Shown: piece after piece, positions 1-10,006 of the stretch | How positions within the stretch are numbered: the stretch's first letter is position 1 | How the letters are laid out: each line of letters begins with the position of its first letter | Source: Halomonas sp. 25-S5 | GTDB lineage: Bacteria > Pseudomonadota > Gammaproteobacteria > Pseudomonadales > Halomonadaceae | Direction: 5' to 3' | Length of the DNA stretch: 64,000 bases | Assembly: GCF_029889845.1 (NCBI RefSeq) | Contig: NZ_JARANV010000004.1 | Span: 124,001 to 188,000 of the forward strand | Translations under genes and position numbers: made by a program | The notes under the pieces: model-generated | The model's input: only the letters and a program-made list of their open reading frames with translations | Database searches by the model: none | Told to the model about the DNA's origin: nothing

Positions 1-1030
1 CCGTGAGCATGGCCGGGGCATCGCCGGCCAGGGTCGGGACGTCGATGCGGGGGTTCACCTTCATGCGCCGGAAGGGGTTGGCGATCACCACCTCCATGCC
101 GCTCTCCTCGGCCAGGCGCTCCGCCAGCCCCGGCAGCACGCTGGTGCCACCGGCCAGGATCATGCGCCGCACCTCCTGCTTGCGCCCGGCGGTATAGTAG
201 AGCTGCAGCGAGCGTCCCACCTGCTGAACCAGGGTATCGAGGAAGGGGTCGAGCACGCTGCGCTGGTAGTCATCGGGCAGGCCGCCGCGCTTCTTGGCCA
301 GACCCGCCTCCTCGAGGGTCAGCCCGTAGCGATTGCGGATCTCGTCGGTCAGCTGGCGGCCACCGAACACGGTATCGCGGCTGTAAGTGACGCGCCCCTC
401 GCGCAGCACATGGAAGGCGTTCATGGTGGCGCCGATATCCACCAGGGCCACGCACTCCTGCTCGACCTCGGTCGCGGGCAGCTGGTGGCGAAGCTCCTGG
501 AAGGCGCGCTCCATGGCGAAGGTCTCGACATCCACTGCCGCCGGGGTGAGCCCGGCCTGCAGCACGGCCTCGGTCAGCTGATTGACGTCCTGCTGGCGGC
601 AGGCGACCAGCAGGACGTCCTGCTGGTCGCCGTAGCGCGCGTTGAGGCCCAGCCGCTGGAAGTCGAAGGCGACCTCACTGAACGGAAAAGGGATGTGCTT
701 GTCAGATTCGAGCTGGATGCGCGCCTCGATCTCGTCGTCGTCGAGCGAGGCGGGTAACGTGAGGGTCTTGGTGATGGCGGCACTGGCCGGCACGGCCACG
801 GCGGCATTGCGCGATCCCGGCCGGGCATGGTCCACGGCGCGCTTGAGGGCGTCCACCACGGCCGACATGTCGCGTATGCGCCGCTCGATCACGGCGCCTT
901 CGCGCAGCGGCCGTACGGCGTAGCTTTCAACCTGGTAGTGACTACCAGCACGCTTGAGTTCGATGACCTTGACGGTTGCCGAGGTGATATCGACACCGAC
1001 CAGTCCCTTGCCGGATGCTCTCAGTCGCAT
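1..1030 (-). CDS. pilM: Type IV pilus assembly protein PilM (3' end outside window)
   Basis: Cytoplasmic actin-like ATPase that binds the PilN N-terminus and couples the PilNOP inner-membrane subcomplex to the type IV pilus motor. Reading the minus strand from ATG at 1030 gives MRLRASGKGLVGVDITSATV, an actin-like phosphate-1 region. It is followed by VDIGATMNAFHVL and, near the C-terminus, AGGTSVLPGLAERL, the adenosine-type motif of the FtsA/PilM superfamily. About 343 codons are visible. The family is near 354 residues, so only roughly the last dozen residues, and presumably pilNOPQ, lie left of position 1. It diverges from mrcA, the arrangement known from Pseudomonas. The frame is open throughout with no sign of damage. 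Confidence 0.93.
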   Translation of the reverse strand, partial: MRLRASGKGLVGVDITSATVKVIELKRAGSHYQVESYAVRPLREGAVIERRIRDMSAVVDALKRAVDHARPGSRNAAVAVPASAAITKTLTLPASLDDDEIEARIQLESDKHIPFPFSEVAFDFQRLGLNARYGDQQDVLLVACRQQDVNQLTEAVLQAGLTPAAVDVETFAMERAFQELRHQLPATEVEQECVALVDIGATMNAFHVLREGRVTYSRDTVFGGRQLTDEIRNRYGLTLEEAGLAKKRGGLPDDYQRSVLDPFLDTLVQQVGRSLQLYYTAGRKQEVRRMILAGGTSVLPGLAERLAEESGMEVVIANPFRRMKVNPRIDVPTLAGDAPAMLT

Positions 1031-1194
1031 CTTGAGTCATGCCCCTGCCTGGTCCATGCGGCGTGCCGCTCATTATGATTATCCACTCCGAATCGGAGCG
1101 GAACACATGAAATTCATCATACCCGATCCGTAATCGAAGGTTACATGATATTTCCGGATCTCACACGAATGACGGTGTCGCCGCATGTCAACGC

Positions 1195-1223
1195 TGGTGA
1201 CCACCTCCTCGGCTTCCTATAAT
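1195..1223 (+). promoter_or_regulatory. Candidate sigma-70 promoter for mrcA
   Basis: A perfect TATAAT lies at 1218-1223, about 72 bases before the mrcA ATG. The best -35 candidate at 17-base spacing is TGGTGA (1195-1200), a weak match. The 264-base pilM/mrcA divergent spacer holds no other gene. No clear pilM promoter was found on the minus strand. Confidence 0.45.
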
Positions 1224-1294
1224 GGCAGCCGCAAGGGAAGGCCTCTTCATCGCCACCATTCCGCCCCCGTTCCCAGCATGGATACCGCGTTTTC

Positions 1295-3823
1295 ATGAAG
1301 TTACTCAGAACCCTGGCTGTCTCTCTCCTCTGGCTGCTGGTCTCGCTCTTTGCCGCCGGGGTACTGGGCGTGGTGGGTGCCGCGCTCTATTTCGCCCCCG
1401 GCCTGCCCGATGTGCGCCAACTGCAGGACTTCGAGCTGCAGACCCCGCTGCGCATCTTCACGCGCGACGGCAAGCTGATCGGCGAGTTCGGCGAGGAGCG
1501 CCGCACCTTGGTGGAGTATGAGGAGATCCCCCAGGAACTCATCGGGGCCCTGCTGGCCGCCGAGGATGCCACCTTCTTCGACCACCGCGGCGTCGACCCC
1601 AAGGGCCTGGCGCGTGCCGCGGTAGAGCTGGTGGCCAGCGGCGGCGACATCCAGTCCGGAGGCTCGACCATCACTATGCAGGTGGCGCGCAACTATCTGC
1701 TCACTCTGGACAGGACCTTCACTCGCAAGATCCGCGAGATCCTGCTGGCACTGCAGATGGAGCAGATCCTCTCCAAGGAGGAGATCCTCGAGCTCTACGT
1801 CAACAAGATCTATCTCGGCAGCGGCGCCTACGGCATCGCCGCCGCCGCGGAGGTCTACTACGACCGGCCCATGGCCGAGCTGACCCTGGCGGAGGCGGCG
1901 ATGATCGCCGGCCTGCCCAAGGCGCCCTCCGCCTTCAACCCGCTGGCCAACGCCGAGCGCGCGCTGATCCGCCGCAACTGGATCCTGTTCCGCATGCGGG
2001 AGTTGGGGATCATCGACCAGGCGGCCTATGACGACGCCGTGCAGGCCCCGGTGACCGCGCGGCGCCACCTGGCCCAGCTCGAGGTGGAAGCCGACTACGT
2101 CGCCGAGATGGCTCGCCAGTTCGCCGTGGAGCGTTACGGCGACCGAGCCTACACCGGCGGGTATCGCATCCATACCACCCTGGATAGCGAGCTGCAGCCG
2201 CTGGCCGGCCAGGCCCTGGCCAACGGACTGATCACCTATGACACCCGGCACGGCTGGCGTGGCCCCGAGCAGACCGACATCCCGCGCAGCCTGGCCGAGG
2301 CCCAGGAGCAGACCGGACGCGAGGGCCTGGAGGAGGAGCTCGCCGAGTCGCCCGAGATCATGCAGACCGCCCGTCGCGCCGCCGAGCGCAGCCAGACCGA
2401 GGTCGAGGGTGTCGAGGGCGATGTCAGCAACTGGCTGCAGGTGCTCGAGCGCACCTCCGCCTATGGCCCCCTGCAGCCAGCCATCGTGGTGGAGAACGAA
2501 GGCCGCGAGATGCAGGTGCTGGTTCGCGGTGGCGAGCTGCACACCCTCGACTGGGCCGGCCTGGAGTGGGCGCGCCCCTATCGCAGCGCCAGGAGCCGGG
2601 GGGCCGCCCCGGGCTCGGCCAGCGAGATTGCCAGCCGCGGCGACCTGGTGCGCATCCTGCAACGGGAAGACGGCAGCTGGCGTCTCTCCCAGCGCCCCGA
2701 CGCCGAGGGCTCGCTAGTGGCGATGGCCCCCGACACCGGGGCCATCCTGGCCCTGCAGGGCGGCTTCGACTTCGATGCCAGCAAGTTCAACCGCGCCACC
2801 CAGGCCCGCCGCCAGTCCGGCTCGATCTTCAAGCCCTTCATCTACCTAGCGGCGATCAACAGCGGCGAGATGAACCCAGCCAGCGTGGTCAACGATGCCC
2901 CCGTGGTGGTGCAGGACGGCAGCAACGAGCTATGGCGCCCGGCGAACTCCAGCGGCGATTTCCTCGGCCCGACCCGGCTGCGGGATGCCCTGGCGCACTC
3001 GCGCAACCTGGTCACTATCCGCGTGCTGCAGGCCCTGGGGCTGGATCGCACCATCGCGTTCCTCCAGGGCTTCGGCTTCGCCGGCGACCAGCTGCCGCGC
3101 GGCCTCTCCCTGGCGCTGGGCAGCGCGAGCCTGACCCCGCTGGAGATGACCAACGCCTATGCGGTGCTGGCCAACGGCGGCTTCAAGGTGTCGCCCTGGT
3201 TCATCGAGCGGGTGACCCGCGTCGATGATACCACCGTCATCGACGAGGCCAGCCCGCGCGTCGCCTGTCGCGACTGTCGCGACGGCCAGCAGACCGTCGA
3301 GCGCGACGGCGAGACCTTCGAGGTCGCTCCCCGGGTCGCCGACCCCGCCGCCGTCTACATCCTGCGCGACATGCTGCGCGACGTGGTCGAGCGCGGCACC
3401 GCGCGCAAGGCCCTGGAGCTCGGCCGCAGCGACATCGTCGGCAAGACGGGCACCACCAACGACCAGCGCGATGCCTGGTTCGCCGGCTTCAACAGCGACC
3501 TGGTGACCACCGCCTGGGTGGGCAAGGACGACAACACCCCCACCGCCGAGTACGGCTCCCAGGCCGCCCTGCCGATCTGGATGGACTTCATGGGCCAGGC
3601 CCTGGAGGGCCAGCCGGAGCGCTGGCCCGAGCGGCCGGAGAACGTGGTCACCGAGCGGGTCGACCCCGACACCGGTCGCCTGCTGCGCGATGGCCAGGGC
3701 GGCGGCATCGAGGAGCTGTTCATGGCCGACCATCTGCCCGGCTTCCAGCCGCGCCGGGTCGAGCGTGAGGTCGAGCGCGAGAGCGGCTCCCAGGGCACCG
3801 GCGCCTACGAGGCCATCTTCTAG
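1295..3823 (+). CDS. mrcA: Penicillin-binding protein 1A (bifunctional transglycosylase/transpeptidase)
   Basis: Class A PBP that polymerises lipid II into glycan strands and cross-links the peptides in the periplasm. An N-terminal membrane anchor spans about residues 5-33. The GT51 glycosyltransferase domain carries EDATFFDHRG (catalytic Glu at about residue 90) and GGSTITMQVARN. The transpeptidase domain has SIFK (Ser510, Lys513), SRN (569-571) and KTGTT (from 717). At 842 residues it has the length of gammaproteobacterial PBP1A, including the OB-like insertion between the two domains. The ATG at 1295 directly precedes the membrane anchor. It is transcribed divergently from pilM and ends just before a large palindrome shared with convergent maeB. 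Confidence 0.96.
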   Translation: MKLLRTLAVSLLWLLVSLFAAGVLGVVGAALYFAPGLPDVRQLQDFELQTPLRIFTRDGKLIGEFGEERRTLVEYEEIPQELIGALLAAEDATFFDHRGVDPKGLARAAVELVASGGDIQSGGSTITMQVARNYLLTLDRTFTRKIREILLALQMEQILSKEEILELYVNKIYLGSGAYGIAAAAEVYYDRPMAELTLAEAAMIAGLPKAPSAFNPLANAERALIRRNWILFRMRELGIIDQAAYDDAVQAPVTARRHLAQLEVEADYVAEMARQFAVERYGDRAYTGGYRIHTTLDSELQPLAGQALANGLITYDTRHGWRGPEQTDIPRSLAEAQEQTGREGLEEELAESPEIMQTARRAAERSQTEVEGVEGDVSNWLQVLERTSAYGPLQPAIVVENEGREMQVLVRGGELHTLDWAGLEWARPYRSARSRGAAPGSASEIASRGDLVRILQREDGSWRLSQRPDAEGSLVAMAPDTGAILALQGGFDFDASKFNRATQARRQSGSIFKPFIYLAAINSGEMNPASVVNDAPVVVQDGSNELWRPANSSGDFLGPTRLRDALAHSRNLVTIRVLQALGLDRTIAFLQGFGFAGDQLPRGLSLALGSASLTPLEMTNAYAVLANGGFKVSPWFIERVTRVDDTTVIDEASPRVACRDCRDGQQTVERDGETFEVAPRVADPAAVYILRDMLRDVVERGTARKALELGRSDIVGKTGTTNDQRDAWFAGFNSDLVTTAWVGKDDNTPTAEYGSQAALPIWMDFMGQALEGQPERWPERPENVVTERVDPDTGRLLRDGQGGGIEELFMADHLPGFQPRRVEREVERESGSQGTGAYEAIF

Positions 3824-3889
3824 AACGTCACCCGCACCGGGCGGCAGGGACGCCGCCCGGTCACCACATCCTCGGTTTCCCGACATCCT

Positions 3890-3945
3890 CAACTGCACAC
3901 ACGACACCGCCGGCCCTGAGGCCGGCGGTGTCGTGTGTGCAGTTG
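3890..3945. terminator. 26-bp perfect inverted repeat between mrcA and maeB
   Basis: Arms 3890-3915 and 3920-3945 are exact reverse complements around a 4-base loop, CTGA. It lies between the convergent 3' ends of mrcA and maeB, 13 bases before the maeB stop, so a bidirectional terminator or RNA-end protector is the obvious role. Neither side has a T-tract, so an intrinsic terminator of the classical type is not proven. Confidence 0.7.
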
Positions 3946-3958
3946 AAGGCGCTAACGC

Positions 3959-5230
3959 TTAACCACCGTAAACGTCGTCTACGGTCTTCAGCGGATAATG
4001 CGAGGGATAGGGCTTGCGTGCCACCCCGGAGTCCACCGCGGCCTGGGCCACCGCCGAGGAGATCCGGTCGAGCAGACGGACATCCACGGGGGTGGGAATG
4101 ATGTACTCCGGCCCGAAGTGCATCTCGTCCATCTCGTAGGCCTCGAGCACCTCCTTCGGCACCGGCTCGCGGGCGAGATCCTTGAGGGCGTGGACGGCGG
4201 CGACCTTCATCTCCTCGTTGATGCGGGTGGCGCGCACGTCGAGCGCCCCGCGGAAGATGAAGGGAAAGCCCAGCACGTTGTTGACCTGGTTGGGGTAATC
4301 GGAGCGGCCGGTGGCCATGATCACGTCCGGGCGCGCCTCCCGGGCCACGTCGGGGTGGATCTCCGGGTCGGGGTTGGTGCAGGCGAAGACCACCGGATTG
4401 GGGGCCATGCGGCGGATGTGATCGGCACTCATCAGCCCCGGGCCGGAGAGGCCGACGAAGACGTCGGCGCCCTCGATGGCATCGGCCAGGGTGCGCTTGT
4501 CGGTCTCCACGGCGAACATCGCCTTGTACTGGTTCAGGTCCTCGCGACCGCTGTGGATCACCCCCTTGCGGTCGAGCATCACGATGTTCTCGGCATGCGC
4601 GCCGCAGGAGACCAGCAGCTTCATGCAGGCGATGGCCGCGGCGCCGGCCCCCAGGCAGACGATGCGCGCGCCGTCCAGCGACTTGCCAGCGATGTCCAGG
4701 GCATTGAGCATGCCCGCGGCGGTGACGATGGCGGTGCCGTGCTGGTCGTCATGGAACACCGGGATGCTGCACTGCTCGACCAGCGCCTGCTCGATCTCGA
4801 AGCACTCCGGGGCCTTGATGTCCTCGAGGTTGATGCCACCCCAGGTGTCGGCGATGCGCGCCACGGTGTCGATGAAGGCCTGCGGGCTCTCGGCGTTGAC
4901 CTCGATATCCACCGAATTGATGCCGGCAAAGCGCTTGAACAGCACCCCCTTGCCCTCCATCACCGGCTTGCTGGCCAGCGGCCCCAGGTTACCGAGACCG
5001 AGGATGGCGCTGCCGTCGGAGATCACGGCCACCAGGTTGCCCTTGCCGGTGTAGAGGTAGGCGTTCTCCGGGTCATTGGCGATCTCGCGAACCGGCTCCG
5101 CCACGCCCGGGCTGTAGGCTAGCGAGAGGTCCCGGGCGGTGGCGGTGGGCTTGGTGAGCTCCACCGACAGCTTTCCGGGGATGGGTTTCGCGTGGTAGTC
5201 CAGCGCCGCCTTCTTCTTCGCGTCAGTCAT
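3959..5230 (-). CDS. maeB: Malic enzyme, short MaeB type (oxaloacetate-decarboxylating malate dehydrogenase)
   Basis: Oxidative decarboxylation of malate to pyruvate with NAD(P)H, an anaplerotic and NADPH-supplying step in the cytoplasm. The protein begins [16 protein letters not shown] and shows the malic domain ([25 protein letters not shown]) followed by a Rossmann NAD(P) domain ([13 protein letters not shown]). It is 423 residues long and lacks the phosphotransacetylase-like C-terminal half of enterobacterial MaeB, as in the Pseudomonas enzyme. The open frame extends to 5455, but that extension has no homology-like content. ATG at 5230 is the only sensible start, although its Shine-Dalgarno is poor. 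Cofactor preference (NADP versus NAD) cannot be fixed from sequence alone. Confidence 0.93.
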   Translation of the reverse strand: MTDAKKKAALDYHAKPIPGKLSVELTKPTATARDLSLAYSPGVAEPVREIANDPENAYLYTGKGNLVAVISDGSAILGLGNLGPLASKPVMEGKGVLFKRFAGINSVDIEVNAESPQAFIDTVARIADTWGGINLEDIKAPECFEIEQALVEQCSIPVFHDDQHGTAIVTAAGMLNALDIAGKSLDGARIVCLGAGAAAIACMKLLVSCGAHAENIVMLDRKGVIHSGREDLNQYKAMFAVETDKRTLADAIEGADVFVGLSGPGLMSADHIRRMAPNPVVFACTNPDPEIHPDVAREARPDVIMATGRSDYPNQVNNVLGFPFIFRGALDVRATRINEEMKVAAVHALKDLAREPVPKEVLEAYEMDEMHFGPEYIIPTPVDVRLLDRISSAVAQAAVDSGVARKPYPSHYPLKTVDDVYGG

Positions 5231-5266
5231 GCTGAGAGGATCCGGTAAAACAGTTAGAGACCGGCT

Positions 5267-5295
5267 AGCGTATACAAAAAGCACGGCGCGCTCAA
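5267..5295 (-). promoter_or_regulatory. Candidate maeB promoter
   Basis: On the minus strand a TTGAGC (-35, 5290-5295) and TACGCT (-10, 5267-5272) are separated by 17 bases. This predicts a start about 30 bases upstream of the maeB ATG. The match to consensus is moderate. Confidence 0.4.
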
Positions 5296-5442
5296 CTCGC
5301 CAGACATCCCTCCCTGTTGTACGCTCGTTTGAAGACGTTGCGGCCATTTGCCGACACTTATGGCTAACCCCTCCAGCCACGACGCTTCGCTTATCCCCGC
5401 GGCCAGCAGGCGGCCAACGGGAGCGCCGACAGCCGGGCATAA

Positions 5443-5470
5443 AGAAACCCGCCATGATAGGCGGGTTTCT
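5443..5470 (-). terminator. Intrinsic terminator of rpmE
   Basis: The inverted repeat has arms GAAACCCGCC (5444-5453) and GGCGGGTTTC (5460-5469) and a 6-base loop. In the minus direction it is followed by TTTA. It lies 24 bases beyond the rpmE stop and separates rpmE from maeB. Confidence 0.8.
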
Positions 5471-5494
5471 CGATGGTGCGATGGGCCAGGCGGC

Positions 5495-5707
5495 TTAGCG
5501 CTTGATGGCGGCACCGAAGCGCTTGTTGAAGCGCTCGACGCGACCACCGGTGGTCGCCTGCTTCTGCTTGCCGGTATAGAAGGGGTGGCACTGGGAGCAG
5601 ACGTCCAGGGAGAAGTCGTGACCGGCGGTGGTGCCGACCTCGAAGGTGGCGCCGCAGGAACAGGTCGCGTTGACCATCTTGTAATCCGGGTGGATACCTT
5701 GTTTCAT
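5495..5707 (-). CDS. rpmE: 50S ribosomal protein L31, zinc-binding type
   Basis: Ribosomal protein L31 of 70 residues, starting [10 protein letters not shown]. It has the zinc-ribbon cysteines CSC near residue 16 and CSQC near residue 37, so it is the C-plus (zinc-containing) paralogue rather than YkgM type. ATG at 5707 is preferred over an in-frame ATG at 5719 because GAGG sits six bases upstream of the former. It diverges from priA and has its own promoter and terminator. Confidence 0.96.
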   Translation of the reverse strand: MKQGIHPDYKMVNATCSCGATFEVGTTAGHDFSLDVCSQCHPFYTGKQKQATTGGRVERFNKRFGAAIKR

Positions 5708-5837
5708 CTTGAGCCTCATAAAGCTGTATGCCGCCACCTGATCTTCTGCCAGGCACCGCATACGGGTTGTCTGTCGATGCGAACCGGTTGCCGCCACGCA
5801 CCCTCCCACGCACTCTGGGTGTCCGCAGCGGCGGAGC

Positions 5838-5866
5838 ATTCTAGCAGAACCGACGCCGGAGGCCAA
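5838..5866 (-). promoter_or_regulatory. Candidate rpmE promoter
   Basis: Minus-strand TTGGCC (5861-5866) and TAGAAT (5838-5843) are separated by 17 bases, giving a 5' untranslated region of about 125 bases. The -35 box abuts the proposed priA start. Confidence 0.55.
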
Positions 5867-8107
5867 TTGCCCGATTCCCCCTGCCCGCCCGTGCCACGCG
5901 TACTGGGCGTTGCCGTGCCCTCGCCGCTGCGCCGGCTGTTCGACTATCGCCCCTGCGGCGAGTCTCCCCCCGGGGGCTGGCAGCCCGGCCTGCGGGTGCA
6001 GGTGCCCTTCGGCCGCCGAGAAGTCGTCGGCGTGGTGGTGGAATGCCGCGACGCAAGCGAGCTGCCGCTGTCGAGTCTCCGGCCGGTGGCGGGCTGCCTC
6101 GACGGCGCCCCCCTGCCCGCCGACTGGCTGTGGCTGTGCCGCTTCGCCGCCCGCTATTACCAGCATGCCCTGGGCGACACCCTGCACCAGGCGATGCCGG
6201 GGCTGCTGCGCCAGGGCCGGGCGCTCGAGGCCCGCACCCGCGAGCGCTGGTGCGTGACCGTGGCCGGCCATCAGGACGCCCCGCCGGGCCTGGCCCGGGC
6301 CCCCCGCCAGGCCGAACTGCTGAGCATGCTGCGCCAGCATCCCCACGGACTGGTCAGCCAGGCGATCCTCGCCCAGTCGTTCAGCCGCGACCAGCTGCGC
6401 GCCCTGGCCGACAAGGGCCTGGTGGCCCGTCACGAGGAACCCCTGGCCGCCTCGCCGGCGGCCGAGGGCGACGCGGGGCTGACCGAACCCGCCCTGCCCC
6501 TCAACCGTGAGCAGGCGGTGGCGCTGGCCGCCATCCACGAGCGGCTCGACGGCTTCCACCCCTGCCTGCTGCATGGCGTCACCGGCAGCGGCAAGACCGA
6601 GGTCTACCTGCAGCTCATCGAGGCGGTCATCGGCCGCCACCGCCAGGCCCTGGTGCTGGTCCCCGAGATCGGCCTGACGCCCCAGAACCTCGCCCGCTTC
6701 CGCCGCCGCTTCCGGGCGCCGGTGGTGGCCCTGCACTCGGGGCTCACCGATCACGAGCGCCTCGATGCCTGGGAAGCCGCCGCTAGCGGTCGGGCGCCCA
6801 TCGTGCTGGGCACCCGCTCGGCCATCTTCACCCCCCTGGCCCGCCCCGGGGTGATCATCGTCGACGAGGAGCACGACGGCTCCTACAAGCAGCAGGACGG
6901 CCTGCGCTACCATGCCCGCGACCTGGCCGTGGCCCGTGCCCACCACCACCACATCCCGCTGCTGCTGGGCAGCGCCACGCCGTCGCTGGAGTCCCTGCAG
7001 CGGGCGCTGCACGGCGACTACCGCCACCTGCGCCTGACCCGCCGGGCCAGCCGCCATGCCCCGGCCCGCCTCGAGCTCGTCGACCTGCGCGGCCGCCGCC
7101 AGGGCGGACTGATCCCGCCGGTGATCGAGACGGTGCGCGAGACCCTGGCCGCCGGCCACCAGGTGCTGGTCTTCATCAACCGTCGCGGCTTCGCCCCCAC
7201 CCTGGCCTGCCACGCCTGCGGCTGGATGGCCGAGTGCGACCACTGCGATGCCCGCATGACCCTGCACCGACAGCCGCCGCTGCTGGCCTGCCACCACTGC
7301 GACCGGCGCCGTGCCCTCCCCGACACCTGCCCCGAGTGTCACAGCGTCGACCTGCGCCCCCTGGGCAGCGGCACCGAGCGCACCGAGGAGACCCTGGCGT
7401 CGCTGTTCCCCGAGGTGCCGGTGCACCGCATCGACCGCGACAGCACCCGACGCCGCGACGCCCTCGAGCAGATGCTGGCCGAGGTGCGCCGCGGCGAACC
7501 CTGCCTGCTGGTGGGGACCCAGATGCTGGCCAAGGGGCACCACCTGCCCCATGTCACTCTGGTGGTGGTGGTCAATGCCGATGCCGGGCTCTATGCCAGC
7601 GACTTCCGGGCGCTGGAGCACAGCGCCCAGCTGCTCGAGCAGGTGGCGGGCCGCGCCGGCCGCGCCGCCCACCCTGGCCGGGTACTCGTGCAGACCCTGC
7701 ATACCGACGACCCGCACCTGCGCCTGCTGGCCGAGCGTGGCTACGACGCCCTCGCCAGCCAGCTGCTGGAGGAGCGCCGCGCGGCCCGGCTGCCGCCCTT
7801 CCGCTTCCTGGCCCTGCTGCGGCTGGAGGCACCCCGCGAGGCGGCCGTGGTCGACTTGGGCGGCCTGGCCGCCGAGGCCCTGCGCCAGCGGATCGGCGAG
7901 CGAGGCCTCGAGGTCGACTGCCTGGGGCCGGTCCCGGCCCCCATGGAACGGCGCCAGAACCGCTATCACCTGCAGCTGATGCTGGCCGCCGACCGCCGCA
8001 GCCAGCTGCACGAGGCCGGCGCCTGGCTGGTCACCTGGCTCGAGGGCCGCCCCGAAGCACGACGGGTGCGCTGGTCGCTGGACATCGACCCCCAGACCCT
8101 GGCCTGA
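5867..8107 (+). CDS. priA: Primosomal protein N' (replication restart helicase PriA)
   Basis: Superfamily 2 3'-5' DNA helicase that recognises abandoned forks and loads the replisome. The N-terminal 3'-DNA-binding domain begins [17 protein letters not shown]. The helicase core has [12 protein letters not shown] (Walker A, about residue 237) and DEEHDGS (Walker B, about 333). Between the helicase lobes are the zinc-binding pairs, beginning [14 protein letters not shown] and ending CPEC. There is no ATG near the domain start. A TTG at 5867 has GGAGG four bases upstream (746 residues); a GTG at 5891 (738 residues) is the alternative. The open frame upstream to 5348 overlaps rpmE antisense and is not coding. 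Confidence 0.94.
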   Translation: MPDSPCPPVPRVLGVAVPSPLRRLFDYRPCGESPPGGWQPGLRVQVPFGRREVVGVVVECRDASELPLSSLRPVAGCLDGAPLPADWLWLCRFAARYYQHALGDTLHQAMPGLLRQGRALEARTRERWCVTVAGHQDAPPGLARAPRQAELLSMLRQHPHGLVSQAILAQSFSRDQLRALADKGLVARHEEPLAASPAAEGDAGLTEPALPLNREQAVALAAIHERLDGFHPCLLHGVTGSGKTEVYLQLIEAVIGRHRQALVLVPEIGLTPQNLARFRRRFRAPVVALHSGLTDHERLDAWEAAASGRAPIVLGTRSAIFTPLARPGVIIVDEEHDGSYKQQDGLRYHARDLAVARAHHHHIPLLLGSATPSLESLQRALHGDYRHLRLTRRASRHAPARLELVDLRGRRQGGLIPPVIETVRETLAAGHQVLVFINRRGFAPTLACHACGWMAECDHCDARMTLHRQPPLLACHHCDRRRALPDTCPECHSVDLRPLGSGTERTEETLASLFPEVPVHRIDRDSTRRRDALEQMLAEVRRGEPCLLVGTQMLAKGHHLPHVTLVVVVNADAGLYASDFRALEHSAQLLEQVAGRAGRAAHPGRVLVQTLHTDDPHLRLLAERGYDALASQLLEERRAARLPPFRFLALLRLEAPREAAVVDLGGLAAEALRQRIGERGLEVDCLGPVPAPMERRQNRYHLQLMLAADRRSQLHEAGAWLVTWLEGRPEARRVRWSLDIDPQTLA

Positions 8108-8109
8108 AA

Positions 8110-8202
8110 GCCGTAAGCCGTAAGCCGTAAGCCCGGAGGCTGTTTTTGGTGCTGCCGATGGCAAGGGCTTTCTCTTGTAGCGTAACGCTTATGGCTTGCA
8201 GC
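8110..8202. repeat. Heptamer repeat element, copy A
   Basis: Immediately after the priA stop come three tandem GCCGTAA units (8110-8130). On the other strand the units GCTGCAA, GCCATAA and GCGTTAC (8202 down to 8182) form an inverted arm, so the two arms face each other across about 50 bases. It belongs to the family also seen at 12.7, 18.4, 22.7 and 63.9 kb. Confidence 0.75.
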
Positions 8203-8217
8203 TCCGGGCGAAGCCCG

Positions 8218-8237
8218 GCCGGGCTTTAAAGCCCGGC
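8218..8237. repeat. 20-bp perfect palindrome upstream of argS
   Basis: The arms GCCGGGCTTT / AAAGCCCGGC (8218-8237) form an exact dyad with no loop, about 80 bases upstream of the argS ATG and just after heptamer repeat copy A. It could be an operator or a cruciform. In the plus direction it lacks a T-tract, so it is not an obvious terminator. Confidence 0.6.
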
Positions 8238-8317
8238 GCCGATTGCCGATAATGACGCCCCAGACTCGCCCGGCGGTCGCCCCGCACCGCCCACGCCACA
8301 GGACACCGGACATTTCC

Positions 8318-10003
8318 ATGAAAGAGACCATCATCGCGCTGCTCGAGGGCGCCCTGGACCACCTCCGGCAGCAGGGCGTGCTGCCCGCCGATCTCGCGCC
8401 GAGCATCAAGGTCGACCCGACCCGCGACAAGGCCCACGGCGATTACGCCACCAACCTGGCGCTGATGCTCGCCAAGCCGGCCGGCCGAAAGCCCCGCGAG
8501 CTGGCCGAGGCGCTGGTCGCGGCCCTGCCGGCCAGCGACGCCGTGCAGAAGGTGGAGATCGCCGGCCCTGGCTTCGTCAACTTCTTCGCCGCCACCGACG
8601 CCGCCGCCCAGGTCGTGCGCCAGGTGCTCGAGGCCGGGGATGCCTATGGCCGCAGCCTCACTGGCCAGGGTCGCCGGGTGCAGGTGGAGTTCGTCTCCGC
8701 CAACCCCACCGGGCCGCTGCACGTCGGCCATGGCCGCGGGGCGGCGATCGGCGACTGCATCAGCCGCCTGCTCGAGGCCACCGGCCATGAGGTGACCCGC
8801 GAGTTCTACTACAACGACGCCGGCGCCCAGATCAGCAACCTGGCGCGCTCGGTACAGGCGCGGGTCCAGGGTATCGATCCCGGCGACCCGGGCTGGCCGG
8901 AGGACGGCTACCGCGGCGGCTACATCATCGACGTGGCCAACGCCTACCTGGCCGGGGAGACGGTGCATGCCGATGACCGTCACGTCACGGCGGCAGGTGA
9001 CCCGGGCGACCGCGACGCCATCCGCGAGTTCGCCGTGGCCTACCTGCGCCGCGAGCAGGACCTCGACCTCAAGGCCTTCGGCGTGACGTTCGACGTCTAC
9101 TTCCTGGAGTCCTCGCTCTACGAGCAGGGCAAGGTCGAGGCCACCGCCGCACGGCTGATCGAGAAGGGCCATACCTTTGAACAGGACGGCGCCCTGTGGC
9201 TGCGCACCACCGACTTCGGCGACGACAAGGACCGGGTGATGCGCAAGTCCGACGGCCACTACACCTACTTCCTGCCCGACGTCGCCTACCACCTCGACAA
9301 GTGGCAGCGCGGCTTTACGACGGTGATCAACGAGCAGGGCGCCGACCACCACTCCACCGTGACCCGGGTACGCGCCGGGCTGCAGGCCCTCGAGGCCGGC
9401 ATTCCTGAGGGCTGGCCCGACTACGTGCTGCACCAGATGGTGATGGTCACCCGTTCCGGGGTCGAGGTGAAGCTCTCCAAGCGCGCCGGCAGCTACGTCA
9501 CGGTGCGCGACCTGATTGACGAGGTGGGCCGCGATGCCACCCGCTTCTTCCTGGCGGCGCGGCGCGCCGACTCCCAGCTCACCTTCGACATCGACCTGGC
9601 CCGCTCGCAGTCCAACGACAACCCGGTCTACTACGTGCAGTACGCCCACGCCCGGGTGTGCAGCATGCTGCGCAAGGCCGAGGCCGAGGACCGGCCCTTC
9701 GACCACGCCCTGGCCATGGCGCAGCTCGCCCTGCTCGACAGCGACCAGGAGAAGGCGCTACTCAACCGCCTGGCCCGCTATCCCGAGGTGATCCAGCACG
9801 CCGCCGCCGCCCATGAGCCCCAGCAGATCGCCCAGTACCTGCTCGACCTCGCCGCCGACTTCCACACCTGCTACAACGCGGTGAAGGTGATGGTCGACGA
9901 GGATGCCCCGCGCAACGCCCGGCTGGCGCTGGGGCTGGCCACGCGACAGGTCCTGCGCAACGGCCTCGACCTGATGGGTGTCGGCGCGCCCGAGGAGATG
10001 TAA
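8318..10003 (+). CDS. argS: Arginyl-tRNA synthetase
   Basis: Class I aminoacyl-tRNA synthetase that charges tRNA-Arg. It has the N-terminal Add-1 domain, then [14 protein letters not shown] (HIGH signature, about residues 128-141), KLSKRAG (KMSKS-like, about 385), and an anticodon-binding DALR domain at the C-terminus. ATG at 8318 gives [11 protein letters not shown] and 561 residues, the expected length. The open frame reaches back to 8243, but those codons lie in repeat-derived sequence. The next gene follows after three bases. Confidence 0.96.
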   Translation: MKETIIALLEGALDHLRQQGVLPADLAPSIKVDPTRDKAHGDYATNLALMLAKPAGRKPRELAEALVAALPASDAVQKVEIAGPGFVNFFAATDAAAQVVRQVLEAGDAYGRSLTGQGRRVQVEFVSANPTGPLHVGHGRGAAIGDCISRLLEATGHEVTREFYYNDAGAQISNLARSVQARVQGIDPGDPGWPEDGYRGGYIIDVANAYLAGETVHADDRHVTAAGDPGDRDAIREFAVAYLRREQDLDLKAFGVTFDVYFLESSLYEQGKVEATAARLIEKGHTFEQDGALWLRTTDFGDDKDRVMRKSDGHYTYFLPDVAYHLDKWQRGFTTVINEQGADHHSTVTRVRAGLQALEAGIPEGWPDYVLHQMVMVTRSGVEVKLSKRAGSYVTVRDLIDEVGRDATRFFLAARRADSQLTFDIDLARSQSNDNPVYYVQYAHARVCSMLRKAEAEDRPFDHALAMAQLALLDSDQEKALLNRLARYPEVIQHAAAAHEPQQIAQYLLDLAADFHTCYNAVKVMVDEDAPRNARLALGLATRQVLRNGLDLMGVGAPEEM

Positions 10004-10006
10004 GCC

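Noticed and set aside
1301..2662. 453-codon minus-strand ORF inside mrcA, and similar long antisense ORFs (for example 5495-8164, 36464-39244, 56606-58201)
   Set aside because: They lie opposite genes with clear catalytic motifs, have Gly/Arg/Val/Gln-rich composition typical of antisense frames in GC-rich DNA, and show no domain motifs. Only the C-terminal 70 codons of 5495-8164 (rpmE) are real.
5348..5866. Long N-terminal extension of PriA
   Set aside because: The frame runs antisense through rpmE and its regulatory DNA; the PriA fold begins at [10 protein letters not shown], so a TTG or GTG start near 5867-5891 is used.
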